From contig NZ_JAASQT010000004.1 in the NCBI RefSeq assembly GCF_011761985.1, forward strand, positions 124,001 through 188,000: 64,000 bases of DNA, written 5' to 3'. Positions within the stretch are counted from its first letter, which is position 1; each line of letters opens with the position of its first letter. Shown here piece by piece: positions 45,143 to 53,298 of the stretch. Both the position numbers and the translations under genes were made by a program. A model generated the notes under the pieces. That model did no database searches. It had not been told where the DNA came from and saw only the letters and a program-made list of their open reading frames with translations. The stretch comes from Brevundimonas terrae. Lineage in GTDB: Bacteria > Pseudomonadota > Alphaproteobacteria > Caulobacterales > Caulobacteraceae.

Positions 45143-45687
45143 GGCTGCCAGTTTGGTAGACACCAAGATAAGCTCACTCAGGCTACCCAGTTTCCCGTTC
45201 AAAATCTATGTGGCTGAGGTAACCAAGGGCCGAGTAACGCTGAGTCGGGTTGTAAAAGCACTCGATATAGTCGAACACATCAGCCTTCGCTTGGGCTATC
45301 GATCGGTAGGGCTTTTTCCCGATCCGCTCGGTCTTAAGGGGTGAGAAGAAGTTTTCCATGGCGACATTATCCAAGCAGTTTCCAAACCGCTCATCGAACA
45401 AGTGATCCATTATCTGCCATGAGCCGCTAGAACTGCTCGCTGGTATATTGGCTGCCCTAATACGAGTGATGCAACCGTGCCGATCTTTTCATCATTTCGC
45501 GACCGCTGCGACGGCACGCGTGTCAGCCAGGCATGAAAACCGCTTAGCGAAGCACCGAGCGCAACGCATATCCATGCCACAGACGAGATACCAAGGTACT
45601 TCACGATAAATCTGAACTTCCTTCTCTGCATTCTCGCGCTTCGGTAGGTCAAAACAGCTTATCTCGGTGTCCATCAAACCGGCAGCA
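45143..45687 (-). mobile_element. Internally deleted IS3-family element with terminal inverted repeats
   Basis: 32-bp imperfect terminal inverted repeats lie at 45143-45174 and 45656-45687 (27 of 32 positions match), each ending in GCTGCC(A/G)GTTTG. The 545-bp interior holds only scraps of an IS3-family OrfB on the minus strand, against the roughly 1.2-1.4 kb of a complete element. The orfA region and the central part of the transposase are missing. Confidence 0.8.
45183..45652 (-). pseudogene. IS3-family transposase OrfB remnant
   Basis: The N-terminal piece (45652 down to about 45450) has VAWICVALGASLSGFHAWLTR, matching IS3 OrfB helices. The C-terminal piece (45410-45183) has DNVAMENFFSPLKTERIGKK, YRSIAQAKADVFDYIECFYN and SALGYLSHIDFE, the end of the DDE domain. 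Between them about 140 codons, including most catalytic residues, are deleted, and an in-frame stop plus a frameshift follow a QYTSEQF segment. Not functional. Confidence 0.88.
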
Positions 45688-45731
45688 GGCCAGTTCTAAT
45701 ATGGGCTGTGGAAACCGAAACTGCCTTATGA

Positions 45732-45761
45732 GCATCCGTATGGCCGCATCAAGCGTATTAT
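45732..45761 (+). promoter_or_regulatory. Possible RpoE-type promoter for the DUF2177 gene
   Basis: GCATCC (45732-45737), 18-bp spacer, TATTAT (45756-45761), 22 bases before the ATG. The -35 has only ATCC in common with TGATCC, but the same GCATCC-N18-TA form precedes the amine oxidase gene. It starts 45 bases from the IS remnant edge. Confidence 0.4.
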
Positions 45762-45782
45762 CTAGATAGCTTGGAGATCAAT

Positions 45783-46184
45783 ATGAACATCGCCATCACC
45801 TATGCCATCACGCTAGTGATTTTTGCTATCATTGATACCGTGTGGCTTGGTACAATGGCTGATCGAATCTATCGTCCGTTAATCGGCTCGATGCTTGCGG
45901 ACAATTTTCGTCTGGTACCGGCGATGGTTTTCTACTGCATGTATGCAGGCGCGTTGACTGTGTTTGCTGTCATGCCCGGTCTGAATGCAGATGACTGGAA
46001 GAAGGCCCTCACCTGGGGGGCTTTGTTCGGATTGTTTGCCTATGCAACCTATGATCTGACCAATTTGGCGACGCTGAAAAGCTGGAGCACCAAGCTGGTC
46101 GTGATCGATATTGCATGGGGCGTTGTCGTCAGTGCCGCATCGTCGTCGCTGGCTTGTCTGATGGCGCTGAAACTTCTGAAGTAA
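45783..46184 (+). CDS. DUF2177 family membrane protein
   Basis: A 133-residue protein with four membrane segments and family signatures FAIIDTVWLGTMADRIYRPLIG, FYCMYAGALTVFAV, GALFGLFAYATYDLTNLATLKSW and VIDIAWGVVVSAASS. Function unknown. It converges on the rpoE-chrR-DUF1295 operon with a 3-base gap. ATG 45783 follows GGAGA. Confidence 0.9.
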   Translation: MNIAITYAITLVIFAIIDTVWLGTMADRIYRPLIGSMLADNFRLVPAMVFYCMYAGALTVFAVMPGLNADDWKKALTWGALFGLFAYATYDLTNLATLKSWSTKLVVIDIAWGVVVSAASSSLACLMALKLLK

Positions 46185-46187
46185 TAC

Positions 46188-46991
46188 TCAGCGGGCCGGG
46201 GGGCGCAGAAAGAAGCGGCTGGTGCGGCGAGCATAGTTCGCAAAGGCTTCCGGCCGCGTGCGCTGCATGTGGGTTTCGACCAGCGGCACGCCCGAGACGT
46301 GGTTCAAGATCCAGTACATGTAGAGTGGTGCAATGAAGGCCAGCCATCCCCACGGCCAGTTTCCCGATAGATTAATGGCAAATAGTGGCCAAGCGCACCA
46401 GGTCAGCCATTCGAAGAAATAGTTTGGATGGCGCGACCAGCCCCATAGACCAACATCGCAAATCTGGTGACGCTCTGTGGTGGCGGCTTTGAAAGCCTTC
46501 AGTTGCTGGTCAGCCATGGTCTCCCCCGCAAAAGCGATGAAGAAAGCAGCAATAGCCAGATAGTCCAGCAGGCCGAGTCCTGAAGACGGATTGCGGGCTG
46601 CCAACAGGACCGCGAGTGCCAGAATGCTGGCAGCACCAGCCTGAAGCATCATAAAGCCGAACATCTTGGCGCGGTATGTATTTCCCCATTCGTCGCGCAA
46701 TCTGGCATAGCGGGCATCTTCCTGCTCACCAGCCGCGCGTTTGGCGATATGGGTGCCCAGACGGATGCCCCATATGCCGATCAAAAGAGCGACAACCAGC
46801 TGTCGTGCAGACCAGCCGTCAGGCCCGACAGGAAAAAGACTGATGCCGACACCGGCTACACCCAGTCCATAGGACCAGAACACATCGGCCCAGCCGCCTT
46901 GGCCTGTGCGCATCTGGACGATCCAGGCCGTGCCCATCACCAAAGCGAGAAAGACAACAGCACCGCCCCAGATGGCAATAAGGCTTATCAC
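46188..46991 (-). CDS. DUF1295 membrane protein (steroid 5-alpha-reductase-like)
   Basis: A 267-residue polytopic protein with the C-terminal isoprenylcysteine methyltransferase/steroid reductase-like signature WGWSRHPNYFFEWLTW and HVSGVPLVETHMQRTRPEAFANYARRTSRFFL. GTG 46991 overlaps the chrR stop (GTGA), making it the third gene of the rpoE-chrR operon. A reductase acting on lipids is plausible given the cfa and amine-oxidase genes in the regulon, but is inference. Confidence 0.9.
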   Translation of the reverse strand: MISLIAIWGGAVVFLALVMGTAWIVQMRTGQGGWADVFWSYGLGVAGVGISLFPVGPDGWSARQLVVALLIGIWGIRLGTHIAKRAAGEQEDARYARLRDEWGNTYRAKMFGFMMLQAGAASILALAVLLAARNPSSGLGLLDYLAIAAFFIAFAGETMADQQLKAFKAATTERHQICDVGLWGWSRHPNYFFEWLTWCAWPLFAINLSGNWPWGWLAFIAPLYMYWILNHVSGVPLVETHMQRTRPEAFANYARRTSRFFLRPPAR

Positions 46992-47626
46992 AGGCGCACA
47001 AAGGGCTGGATCAGCCGCCCGACCCAGCCGTCGATTTTGATCTGACCGTCTAGGGCTACAACACACAGGCAAGGTTCGTCGGAGATCACACGTGGCTGGT
47101 GCAGGACGTCGCCGTCGGCTTCTTCTAGATCGCCGACATCGAAACGCTCTGTCTCGGTCGCATAGGCCCCAGAAAGGACGCAGGTCAGCTCCACCCCCCC
47201 GTGAGTGTGTTTGGGCGTCTCGCAGCCAGGGTTGATTTTGAGAAGAATGACACGCGTATCGCCATCACGCGGGGCATGGACGTCACGCACGCGGATACCG
47301 GGGCCGACCCAGCGCCATGGACCCAGAGCGTAACGGCGCAAAGGTTCGGGCAGTTCGCTCATCTCGTTGAGTGGTGGTTGCTGTTCGACCTCGCTGGCGC
47401 AGGCATCCAGCATGGACAAGGTGCGCGTCAGAGCCTGATCCGACATCGCCGCAGGCGCGGCAGTGTCCAGTAGTTCGCCGCCGATGGCCTGTAATTGGCG
47501 TACCCAGATGTCATGGGCCGGGCGCAGCGCCAGATGCGTAGAGACAACAAGGGCTTCCGGTGCGCTGATTGTACCGTTGGCATAGGAAGCCAGTAATTCT
47601 TCGGAAATCATACGGGTCGGGGCCAT
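46988..47626 (-). CDS. chrR: ChrR-family anti-sigma factor with degenerate zinc-binding domain
   Basis: A 212-residue anti-sigma factor of the ECF11 partner family: helical anti-sigma domain (ISEELLASYANGTISAPEALVVSTHLALRP) and C-terminal cupin domain (HTHGGVELTCVLSGAY, VLHQPRV). In Rhodobacter ChrR, four residues (H6, H31, C35, C38) hold zinc in the first domain; aligned by eye, only H31 remains, with Arg and His at the two cysteine positions and no H6. The cupin ligands H, H, E, H are kept. It overlaps rpoE by one base. Confidence 0.88.
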   Translation of the reverse strand: MAPTRMISEELLASYANGTISAPEALVVSTHLALRPAHDIWVRQLQAIGGELLDTAAPAAMSDQALTRTLSMLDACASEVEQQPPLNEMSELPEPLRRYALGPWRWVGPGIRVRDVHAPRDGDTRVILLKINPGCETPKHTHGGVELTCVLSGAYATETERFDVGDLEEADGDVLHQPRVISDEPCLCVVALDGQIKIDGWVGRLIQPFVRL

Positions 47627-48252
47627 TATAAAACGTCCCTCTCTGGTTCAAGCATCTGTCGAAGTTTGGCCATGGCATTGCGTATTCTGGATTTTACTGT
47701 TCCGAGGGGCAGGTCGAGCTGGCTTGCGATTTCGGAATGTGGGCGGCCAAAGAAAAAGGCCATTTGCAACAGTTCGATCTGATGGGGATTCAGTTTGGCC
47801 AGCGCCATACGAACCCTGTGTGCATCTTGTGAACTGGCCAGCAGATCATCCGGACGCGGCACCTCTTCCATATCGAAAGTGATTTCCGGAACGGGGAGGG
47901 GGCGAGAGTCCCGGCGGAACTTGTCCAGTCGCTTGTTGCGCGCAATCGTGAAAATCCACGTGGCAGCCTTGGCCTTGAGCGGATCAAACAGGTCTGCCTT
48001 GCGCCAGACAGTCATCATTGTCTCCTGAGCGAAATCTTCGGCATCGATTTCACTGGCACCGGATCGCATCAGCCAGGCTTTCAGCCGCGGAGCGAAGTGG
48101 TCAAACAATCGTGCGAAGGCCTCGCGATCCCTGTGCAGGGCGACCGCTACAATAAGCTGTTCGTGACGGGTTGTGTCACAGAGCGGGTCGTCTGCTGACA
48201 TACAGCGAGTAGCCTTTGCAGAAACAGGGATTTGCGCGACATCTGTATGCAT
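47626..48252 (-). CDS. rpoE: ECF sigma factor, RpoE/ECF11 type
   Basis: Group 4 sigma factor with region 2 (FARLFDHFAPRLKAWL, EDFAQETMMTVWRKADLFDP, ATWIFTIARNKRLDKFRR) and region 4 (LLQMAFFFGRPHSEIASQLDLPLGTVKSRIRNAMAKLR), co-encoded with a ChrR homologue; the family drives singlet-oxygen responses. ATG 48252 gives 208 residues. The predicted autoregulated promoter places the transcript start near 48251, so the ATG at 48201 (191 residues) may be the true start. Confidence 0.92.
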   Translation of the reverse strand: MHTDVAQIPVSAKATRCMSADDPLCDTTRHEQLIVAVALHRDREAFARLFDHFAPRLKAWLMRSGASEIDAEDFAQETMMTVWRKADLFDPLKAKAATWIFTIARNKRLDKFRRDSRPLPVPEITFDMEEVPRPDDLLASSQDAHRVRMALAKLNPHQIELLQMAFFFGRPHSEIASQLDLPLGTVKSRIRNAMAKLRQMLEPERDVL

Positions 48253-48257
48253 AGACC

Positions 48258-48287
48258 CTGATACGCACACTTAAAATGTTTGGATCA
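48258..48287 (-). promoter_or_regulatory. RpoE-type autoregulatory promoter
   Basis: Minus strand TGATCC (48287-48282), 18-bp spacer, TATCAG (48263-48258). It would drive rpoE-chrR-DUF1295. Its -35 lies only 4 bp from the divergent -35 of the amine oxidase promoter. Confidence 0.7.
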
Positions 48288-48291
48288 CTTC

Positions 48292-48321
48292 GCATCCACC
48301 AAGATGGCTGACGCGTATGAC
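48292..48321 (+). promoter_or_regulatory. RpoE-type promoter for the amine oxidase-cfa operon
   Basis: GCATCC (48292-48297), 18-bp spacer, TATGAC (48316-48321), about 40 bases before the ATG at 48362. Spacing is identical to the rpoE site, while the -35 differs in its first two bases. Confidence 0.5.
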
Positions 48322-48361
48322 AAAAACGAACTGCCTATGACGGCGGTGTTCTGGAGTTGTC

Positions 48362-49699
48362 ATGCCGCCTTTGTCCAATCGTCAATCCGACAAGATGTTG
48401 AATATTGCTGTTGTGGGCTCGGGTATTTCAGCCCTTTCGGCGGCCTGGCTGTTGTCGCAGCGCCATTCGGTAACCCTTTATGAAAAGGCCGATCGACTGG
48501 GCGGACATTCCAACACGATCACGGCATCACTGGCGACGGGCAAGGTTGCGGTCGATACCGGCTTTATCTGCTATAACGATGCGACCTATCCCAATCTAAT
48601 CGCCCTGTTCGATCATCTGGATGTTCCCAGCTGCGAGACGGATATGTCCTTTGCCGTGTCGCGTGACGGCGGGCGTTTCGAATATGCGGCACCGGGCCTT
48701 TTCGCTCAGAAACGCAATATCTTGCAGCCGAAATTTTGGTCGATGTTGCTCGAGATTGTTCGTTTCTATCGCAAGGCCCCGAGCGATCTTGGGGCCTTGG
48801 CGGGGACCGACATTTCCCTTGGCGAGTATCTGCTGAGAGAAGATTATAGTGCGAGCTTTCGCGACGATCATCTTTTGCCCATGGCGGCAGCGATCTGGTC
48901 GTCTCCGACCGAAACCCTGATGGATTATCCGGCGGAAGCCTTCATCCGTTTCTGTATCAACCACGGGCTTTTGAAACTGTCTGACCGGCCTATGTGGAGA
49001 ACGGTTGAGGGGGGCAGCCGCGTCTATGTGGAACGACTTGCGCGTAGTGTATCGCGTATTCTGCTCAACCGTGGCGTCAGCCGTGTCACGCGCACCGACA
49101 ATGGCGTGGAGGTTCACGACAGTGAAGGCGGGGTCGAAACCTATGACCATGTGGTCATAGGCACCCATGCCAATCAGGCCCTTCAAATGCTGGAGGCGCC
49201 ATCTACGGCCGAGCGTCAGCTGTTGGGAGCCTTCAAATACAGCCATAATCTGACGGTTCTTCATACCGATACGAACCTGATGCCGCGTCGCCGTAAGGCG
49301 TGGGCCAGTTGGAACTATATTGGCACCCAAGGCGGGCTGTGTGTCTCCTACTGGATGAACAAATTGCAGGGCCTGCAGGGTCAGGATGTGTTTGTAACCC
49401 TCAACCCTGCACATGCGCCCAGACCGGGGACGCTGCTTTACAGCGAAATCTATGAGCATCCGATCTTTGATGCTGCCGCTATTGCAGCCCAGAAAAAGCT
49501 CTGGAGCCTTCAGGGACAGGGCGGGGTTTGGTTTTGTGGGGCCCACTTTGGTGCAGGCTTTCACGAGGATGGACTACAGTCCGGTCTGGCGGTCGCCGAG
49601 CAGTTGGGCGGCGTGCGCCGTCCATGGTCTGTAGAGAACGAAAGTGGCCGTATCCACGTTTCCTCGCCGAAGGATCAAGCCCTGGAGCAGACAGTGTGA
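48362..49699 (+). CDS. FAD-dependent amine oxidase-like protein
   Basis: A 445-residue flavoprotein with an N-terminal dinucleotide motif VVGSGISALSAAWLLSQ and GGHSNTI, plus a C-terminal FAD motif GVWFCGAHFGAGFHEDGLQSGLAVAEQL. Orthologues are the standard neighbour of DUF1365 and cfa genes in RpoE-ChrR loci, and the group is suspected of modifying membrane fatty acids. ATG 48362 has GGAG; ATG 48395 lies closer to the FAD motif but has a poorer site. Confidence 0.92.
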   Translation: MPPLSNRQSDKMLNIAVVGSGISALSAAWLLSQRHSVTLYEKADRLGGHSNTITASLATGKVAVDTGFICYNDATYPNLIALFDHLDVPSCETDMSFAVSRDGGRFEYAAPGLFAQKRNILQPKFWSMLLEIVRFYRKAPSDLGALAGTDISLGEYLLREDYSASFRDDHLLPMAAAIWSSPTETLMDYPAEAFIRFCINHGLLKLSDRPMWRTVEGGSRVYVERLARSVSRILLNRGVSRVTRTDNGVEVHDSEGGVETYDHVVIGTHANQALQMLEAPSTAERQLLGAFKYSHNLTVLHTDTNLMPRRRKAWASWNYIGTQGGLCVSYWMNKLQGLQGQDVFVTLNPAHAPRPGTLLYSEIYEHPIFDAAAIAAQKKLWSLQGQGGVWFCGAHFGAGFHEDGLQSGLAVAEQLGGVRRPWSVENESGRIHVSSPKDQALEQTV

Positions 49700-50499
49700 G
49701 CACCGCTTCGGCACTCTATTTCGGCAAGGTCATACACAGGCGTTTCCGTCCCAAGGCACATTATCTGTCCTATCGGGTGTTCTGGCTTTTTCTTGATCTG
49801 GAAGAGGTGGACCGGCTGGCCAAACAGTTGAGATTTTTCTCGGTTGGCAGGTTTAACCTTGTCTCGTTTCATCCGCGCGATCATGGCGATGGATCGGATA
49901 CGTCCCTGCGCCAACAGATCACGCGCTATATGGAACGTGCAGGCATCGATCTGGGGCAGGGCGCGGTTCGGTTGCTGACCATGCCGCGTCTATTGGGATA
50001 TGTCTTCAATCCGATCAGTATCTATTATTGCCACCATACAGATGGACGACTTTTGGCGCTGGTCTATGAGGTCACCAGCACCTTCAAGATCCGGCATAGT
50101 TACGTCATTCCGGTGAGCCAAGCAGACAGTGAGCAAGGGCGGTTTGTTCAGTCCGCGGCCAAGGCGCTCTATGTCTCACCTTTCATGGACATGGAGATGG
50201 ACTACAAATTCCGGGGTCATGTGCCGTCGGACATTCTCGACGTCATGATCGATGGTCATGATGTCCAGGGAAAGCTGATCCATGCCGCCATTACAGCTCA
50301 TAAACGTCCTCTCACAGACAGTTCTCTTCTGCGTGCAATAGCCGGTTTCCCGCTGATGACGATGAAGGTCGTCATGGCCATTTATTGGGAGGCTCTGAAG
50401 CTTTGGCTCAAGCGGGTACCGCTGACCCGTCAGCCCTTGCCGGCGGCTGAACAGGTCACCCTTCAAACCCAACCACGGGAGAGCCGTCTTGGTTGGTGA
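49696..50499 (+). CDS. DUF1365 protein
   Basis: A 267-residue protein of the DUF1365 family (LYFGKVIHRRFRPKAHYLSYRVFWLFLDLEE, LTMPRLLGYVFNPISIYYCH, KALYVSPFMDMEMDYKF). Function unknown; co-occurs with amine oxidase and cfa in singlet-oxygen regulons. The start is GTG 49696, overlapping the previous stop (GTGTGA), with GGAG upstream. Confidence 0.92.
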   Translation: MSTASALYFGKVIHRRFRPKAHYLSYRVFWLFLDLEEVDRLAKQLRFFSVGRFNLVSFHPRDHGDGSDTSLRQQITRYMERAGIDLGQGAVRLLTMPRLLGYVFNPISIYYCHHTDGRLLALVYEVTSTFKIRHSYVIPVSQADSEQGRFVQSAAKALYVSPFMDMEMDYKFRGHVPSDILDVMIDGHDVQGKLIHAAITAHKRPLTDSSLLRAIAGFPLMTMKVVMAIYWEALKLWLKRVPLTRQPLPAAEQVTLQTQPRESRLGW

Positions 50500-51985
50500 T
50501 CTCGTGCGTCCCGTTATTTTCTGGTTTCGCCGCGATCTCAGACTTGCAGAAAATCCGGCCCTCACAGCGGCCGTGGCGACAGGAAGGCCAGTGTTGCCGG
50601 TCTATATTTTGGACGATGACGGCGACGGGCACCCGCATGGTGCCGCTTCGCTGTGGTGGCTGGACAAGTCCTTGCGTACGCTTGACGCAGACCTACGCCA
50701 ATGCGGTGGTCGGCTCATACTGAGACGTGGAAATAGTAAGGCTGAACTTCTGCGCTTAATCGAGCAGACGCGAAGTGCTCATGTCTTTATGAACCGCCGG
50801 TTCGAACCGGAAGCCTTCGCCCGCGACGCAGACCTTGCCCATACTTTGAAAGCTGTTGGCGTCGAATGTCATGGGTTTAATGCAAGCCTGCTGGCCAAAC
50901 CGGGCACAGTTCTAAGCGGCGCAGGAAAGCCGTATCGGGTTTTCACCCCTTTCATGAAGGCGCTGCTTCAGACCTTGCCGGAGCGCCCTGCGACGCCTGC
51001 CCCCGACACGGTGATCGTACCGGCGGGACCTGACAGCGACGACATCGACGCATGGGCGCTGCATCCCTCGTCACCCGATTGGTCCCAAGGCTTTGACTGG
51101 ACGCCGGGAGAGGCAGGAGCCACGGCAGTCTTGTCCGTATTTATAAAAAATGCGCTGGGGGATTACGCTGTTGGGCGTGACATTCCTGGCCGTCGCAGCA
51201 CTTCGCGCCTGTCGCCGCACCTGCATTTTGGCGAGATCAGTCCGCGCAGCCTTGTGTGGGCCGTTCGCGCCTCTGCGTCTCAAGGGCATGTCGCCCCAGC
51301 ACAGGCCGACAAGTTCATTGCCGAGATTGTTTGGCGCGAGTTCTCGGCTCACCTGCTTCACCAGTTTCCCTTTATGTCCGAGCGGGCCTTCCGGCCCGAG
51401 TTCGACGCCATGCCTTGGCGACGTGATCCCGAGGGGCTGACGGCGTGGAAAAGCGGGATGACCGGCTATCCCCTGGTCGATGCGGGGATGCGGGAGTTGT
51501 GGGCAACCGGTTGGATGCACAACCGTGTGCGGATGGTGGTTGCCTCCTTTCTGGTCAAGCATCTGTTTATTGACTGGCGCGAGGGCGAGGCCTGGTTCTG
51601 GGACACGCTGGTGGATGCGGACTTGGCCAGCAATGTCCAGAACTGGCAGTGGGTCGCAGGGTCCGGTGCCGACGCTGCACCCTATTTCCGTATCTTCAAC
51701 CCTGTCACACAGGGAGAAAAATTCGATCCCGCTGGACATTATGTACGTCGCTGGATTCCGGAATTACGAGCCTTGCCGGATCGTTGGCTGCATGCGCCCT
51801 GGACGGCTCCCGGCACCGTTCTTTCAGAGGCCGGCGTAAAACTGGGATATACTTACCCGCGACCGATCGTCGATCACAGCCAAGCACGCGCAAGAGCATT
51901 AGAGGCACTGAAAGTCGTCTCTTCGCGTTCAAGGGATGGAGAGCAGAATGGTGTGTTTATGCGCGAGGGGATTGTGAGGCCATGA
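50489..51985 (+). CDS. phrB: Deoxyribodipyrimidine photolyase (class I)
   Basis: Blue-light repair of cyclobutane pyrimidine dimers (498 aa). N-terminal antenna domain (VIFWFRRDLRLAENPAL) and C-terminal FAD domain (GRRSTSRLSPHLHFGEISPR, EIVWREFSAHLL, MHNRVRMVVASFLVK, DADLASNVQNWQWVAGSGADAAPYFRIFNP). The start is TTG 50489 after GGGAGAG, 11 bases inside DUF1365; GTG 50504 is an alternative. Being in the RpoE operon fits the known photolyase of the Rhodobacter regulon. Confidence 0.95.
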   Translation: MVGDLVRPVIFWFRRDLRLAENPALTAAVATGRPVLPVYILDDDGDGHPHGAASLWWLDKSLRTLDADLRQCGGRLILRRGNSKAELLRLIEQTRSAHVFMNRRFEPEAFARDADLAHTLKAVGVECHGFNASLLAKPGTVLSGAGKPYRVFTPFMKALLQTLPERPATPAPDTVIVPAGPDSDDIDAWALHPSSPDWSQGFDWTPGEAGATAVLSVFIKNALGDYAVGRDIPGRRSTSRLSPHLHFGEISPRSLVWAVRASASQGHVAPAQADKFIAEIVWREFSAHLLHQFPFMSERAFRPEFDAMPWRRDPEGLTAWKSGMTGYPLVDAGMRELWATGWMHNRVRMVVASFLVKHLFIDWREGEAWFWDTLVDADLASNVQNWQWVAGSGADAAPYFRIFNPVTQGEKFDPAGHYVRRWIPELRALPDRWLHAPWTAPGTVLSEAGVKLGYTYPRPIVDHSQARARALEALKVVSSRSRDGEQNGVFMREGIVRP

Positions 51986-53202
51986 CCACGACCTATTACG
52001 ATGAACAAAAGCGGGTAGCTTCTTCGCCCGTTCTCAATCTGTTGTTGCGCCTGTTGTCCTCGAACTGGACGTGGGGCCACCTCACCATTTGTCTGCCTGA
52101 TGGTACGGTCCACCAGCTAGAGGGTCGTGTAGAAGGCCATGCGGCTGTCCTGCGCATTCGCGACGCACGTTTTGCCCGTCGCGTGCTGAAAAGCGGGGAT
52201 ATCGGCTTTGCAGAGGGTTACATAGAAGGGGAGTGGGACAGCCCTAACCTGCCGGTTTTGCTGGAGACTTTGGTCAATAATTATGACCACATTCGGCGCC
52301 TTTTTGACGGCAATGTCTTGATGCAGGCCTTCAACTGGTTGGTCCACCGTTTCAATCGCAATAGCCGCAGTGGATCGCGTCGCAACATCCATGCCCATTA
52401 TGATCTGGGCAATGAATTCTACAGCGCCTGGCTGGATAGTTCGATGACCTATTCATCGGCTCGTTATAGCCGCGAGGGGCTGTCGCTTCAGGACGCACAG
52501 AAAGAAAAATACGCCTCTCTGGCTCGGGTGATGGATCTCAATGCCGGTCAGACAGTGCTGGAAATCGGCTGCGGTTGGGGAGGTTTTGCCGAATATGCTG
52601 CACGCGAAGTGGGCGCAAAGGTTACAGGCATCACCATCTCGCAAGAGCAGTATGATTTTGCGCGCCGCCGTATTTTTGAAGCCGGATTATCAGAGCGGGC
52701 CGACATTCAGTTGATCGACTATCGCGATGTCGATGGGCGCTTTGATCGCGTGGCCTCTATCGAGATGTTCGAGGCGGTCGGTCGGGAGTACTGGCCGGTC
52801 TATTTCCAGAAAATACATCAGGTTCTAAAACCTGAGGGACGTGCCGGATTGCAGATCATCACCATTCAAGATGATCTGTTCGAAGACTATCAGGCACGTA
52901 CAGATTTTATCCAGAAATATGTCTTCCCCGGCGGCACGTTACCTTCCGAGCACGTCTTGGCTAGCGTAATTCAACAGTCAGGGTTTCACCAGGACGAGGT
53001 CCTGCGTTTTGGACGTGATTATGCCGACACGCTTTCAGAGTGGAGCAAACGTTTTGAAAGCTCATGGCGCATGATCGAAGCCAGCAACCCGAAATTCGAT
53101 CAACGTTTTAGGCGCTTGTGGTTGTTCTATCTCGCCTATTGCGAGGCGGGTTTTCGTTCCGCCCGAACAGACGTCATCCAGGTCGGATTAAGTGCCAGAT
53201 AG
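51982..53202 (+). CDS. cfa: Cyclopropane-fatty-acyl-phospholipid synthase
   Basis: SAM-dependent methyltransferase (406 aa) forming cyclopropane or related modified fatty acids. SAM motif VLEIGCGWGGFAEYAA (193-208), GITISQEQYDFA, HYDLGNEFYSAWLD and SIEMFEAVGREYWPVYF are diagnostic. ATG 51982 overlaps the phrB stop and follows GAGG. Last gene of the four-gene operon; in Rhodobacter the equivalent gene belongs to the RpoE regulon. Confidence 0.95.
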   Translation: MTTTYYDEQKRVASSPVLNLLLRLLSSNWTWGHLTICLPDGTVHQLEGRVEGHAAVLRIRDARFARRVLKSGDIGFAEGYIEGEWDSPNLPVLLETLVNNYDHIRRLFDGNVLMQAFNWLVHRFNRNSRSGSRRNIHAHYDLGNEFYSAWLDSSMTYSSARYSREGLSLQDAQKEKYASLARVMDLNAGQTVLEIGCGWGGFAEYAAREVGAKVTGITISQEQYDFARRRIFEAGLSERADIQLIDYRDVDGRFDRVASIEMFEAVGREYWPVYFQKIHQVLKPEGRAGLQIITIQDDLFEDYQARTDFIQKYVFPGGTLPSEHVLASVIQQSGFHQDEVLRFGRDYADTLSEWSKRFESSWRMIEASNPKFDQRFRRLWLFYLAYCEAGFRSARTDVIQVGLSAR

Positions 53203-53247
53203 CAGATCTTCTCATGAAGAATAGCCGGGCGCTTTCGAGGCTTACGA

Positions 53248-53277
53248 TGATCCACTTTTCCGCTGCCTGCGTAAATT
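53248..53277 (+). promoter_or_regulatory. RpoE-type promoter for the DUF3313 lipoprotein gene
   Basis: TGATCC (53248-53253), 18-bp spacer, TAAATT (53272-53277). The -35 and spacer match the rpoE autoregulatory site exactly. The ATG at 53299 is about 15 bases after the predicted start of transcription. Confidence 0.65.
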
Positions 53278-53298
53278 ATGCAAAGCGGGAGAGACGGG

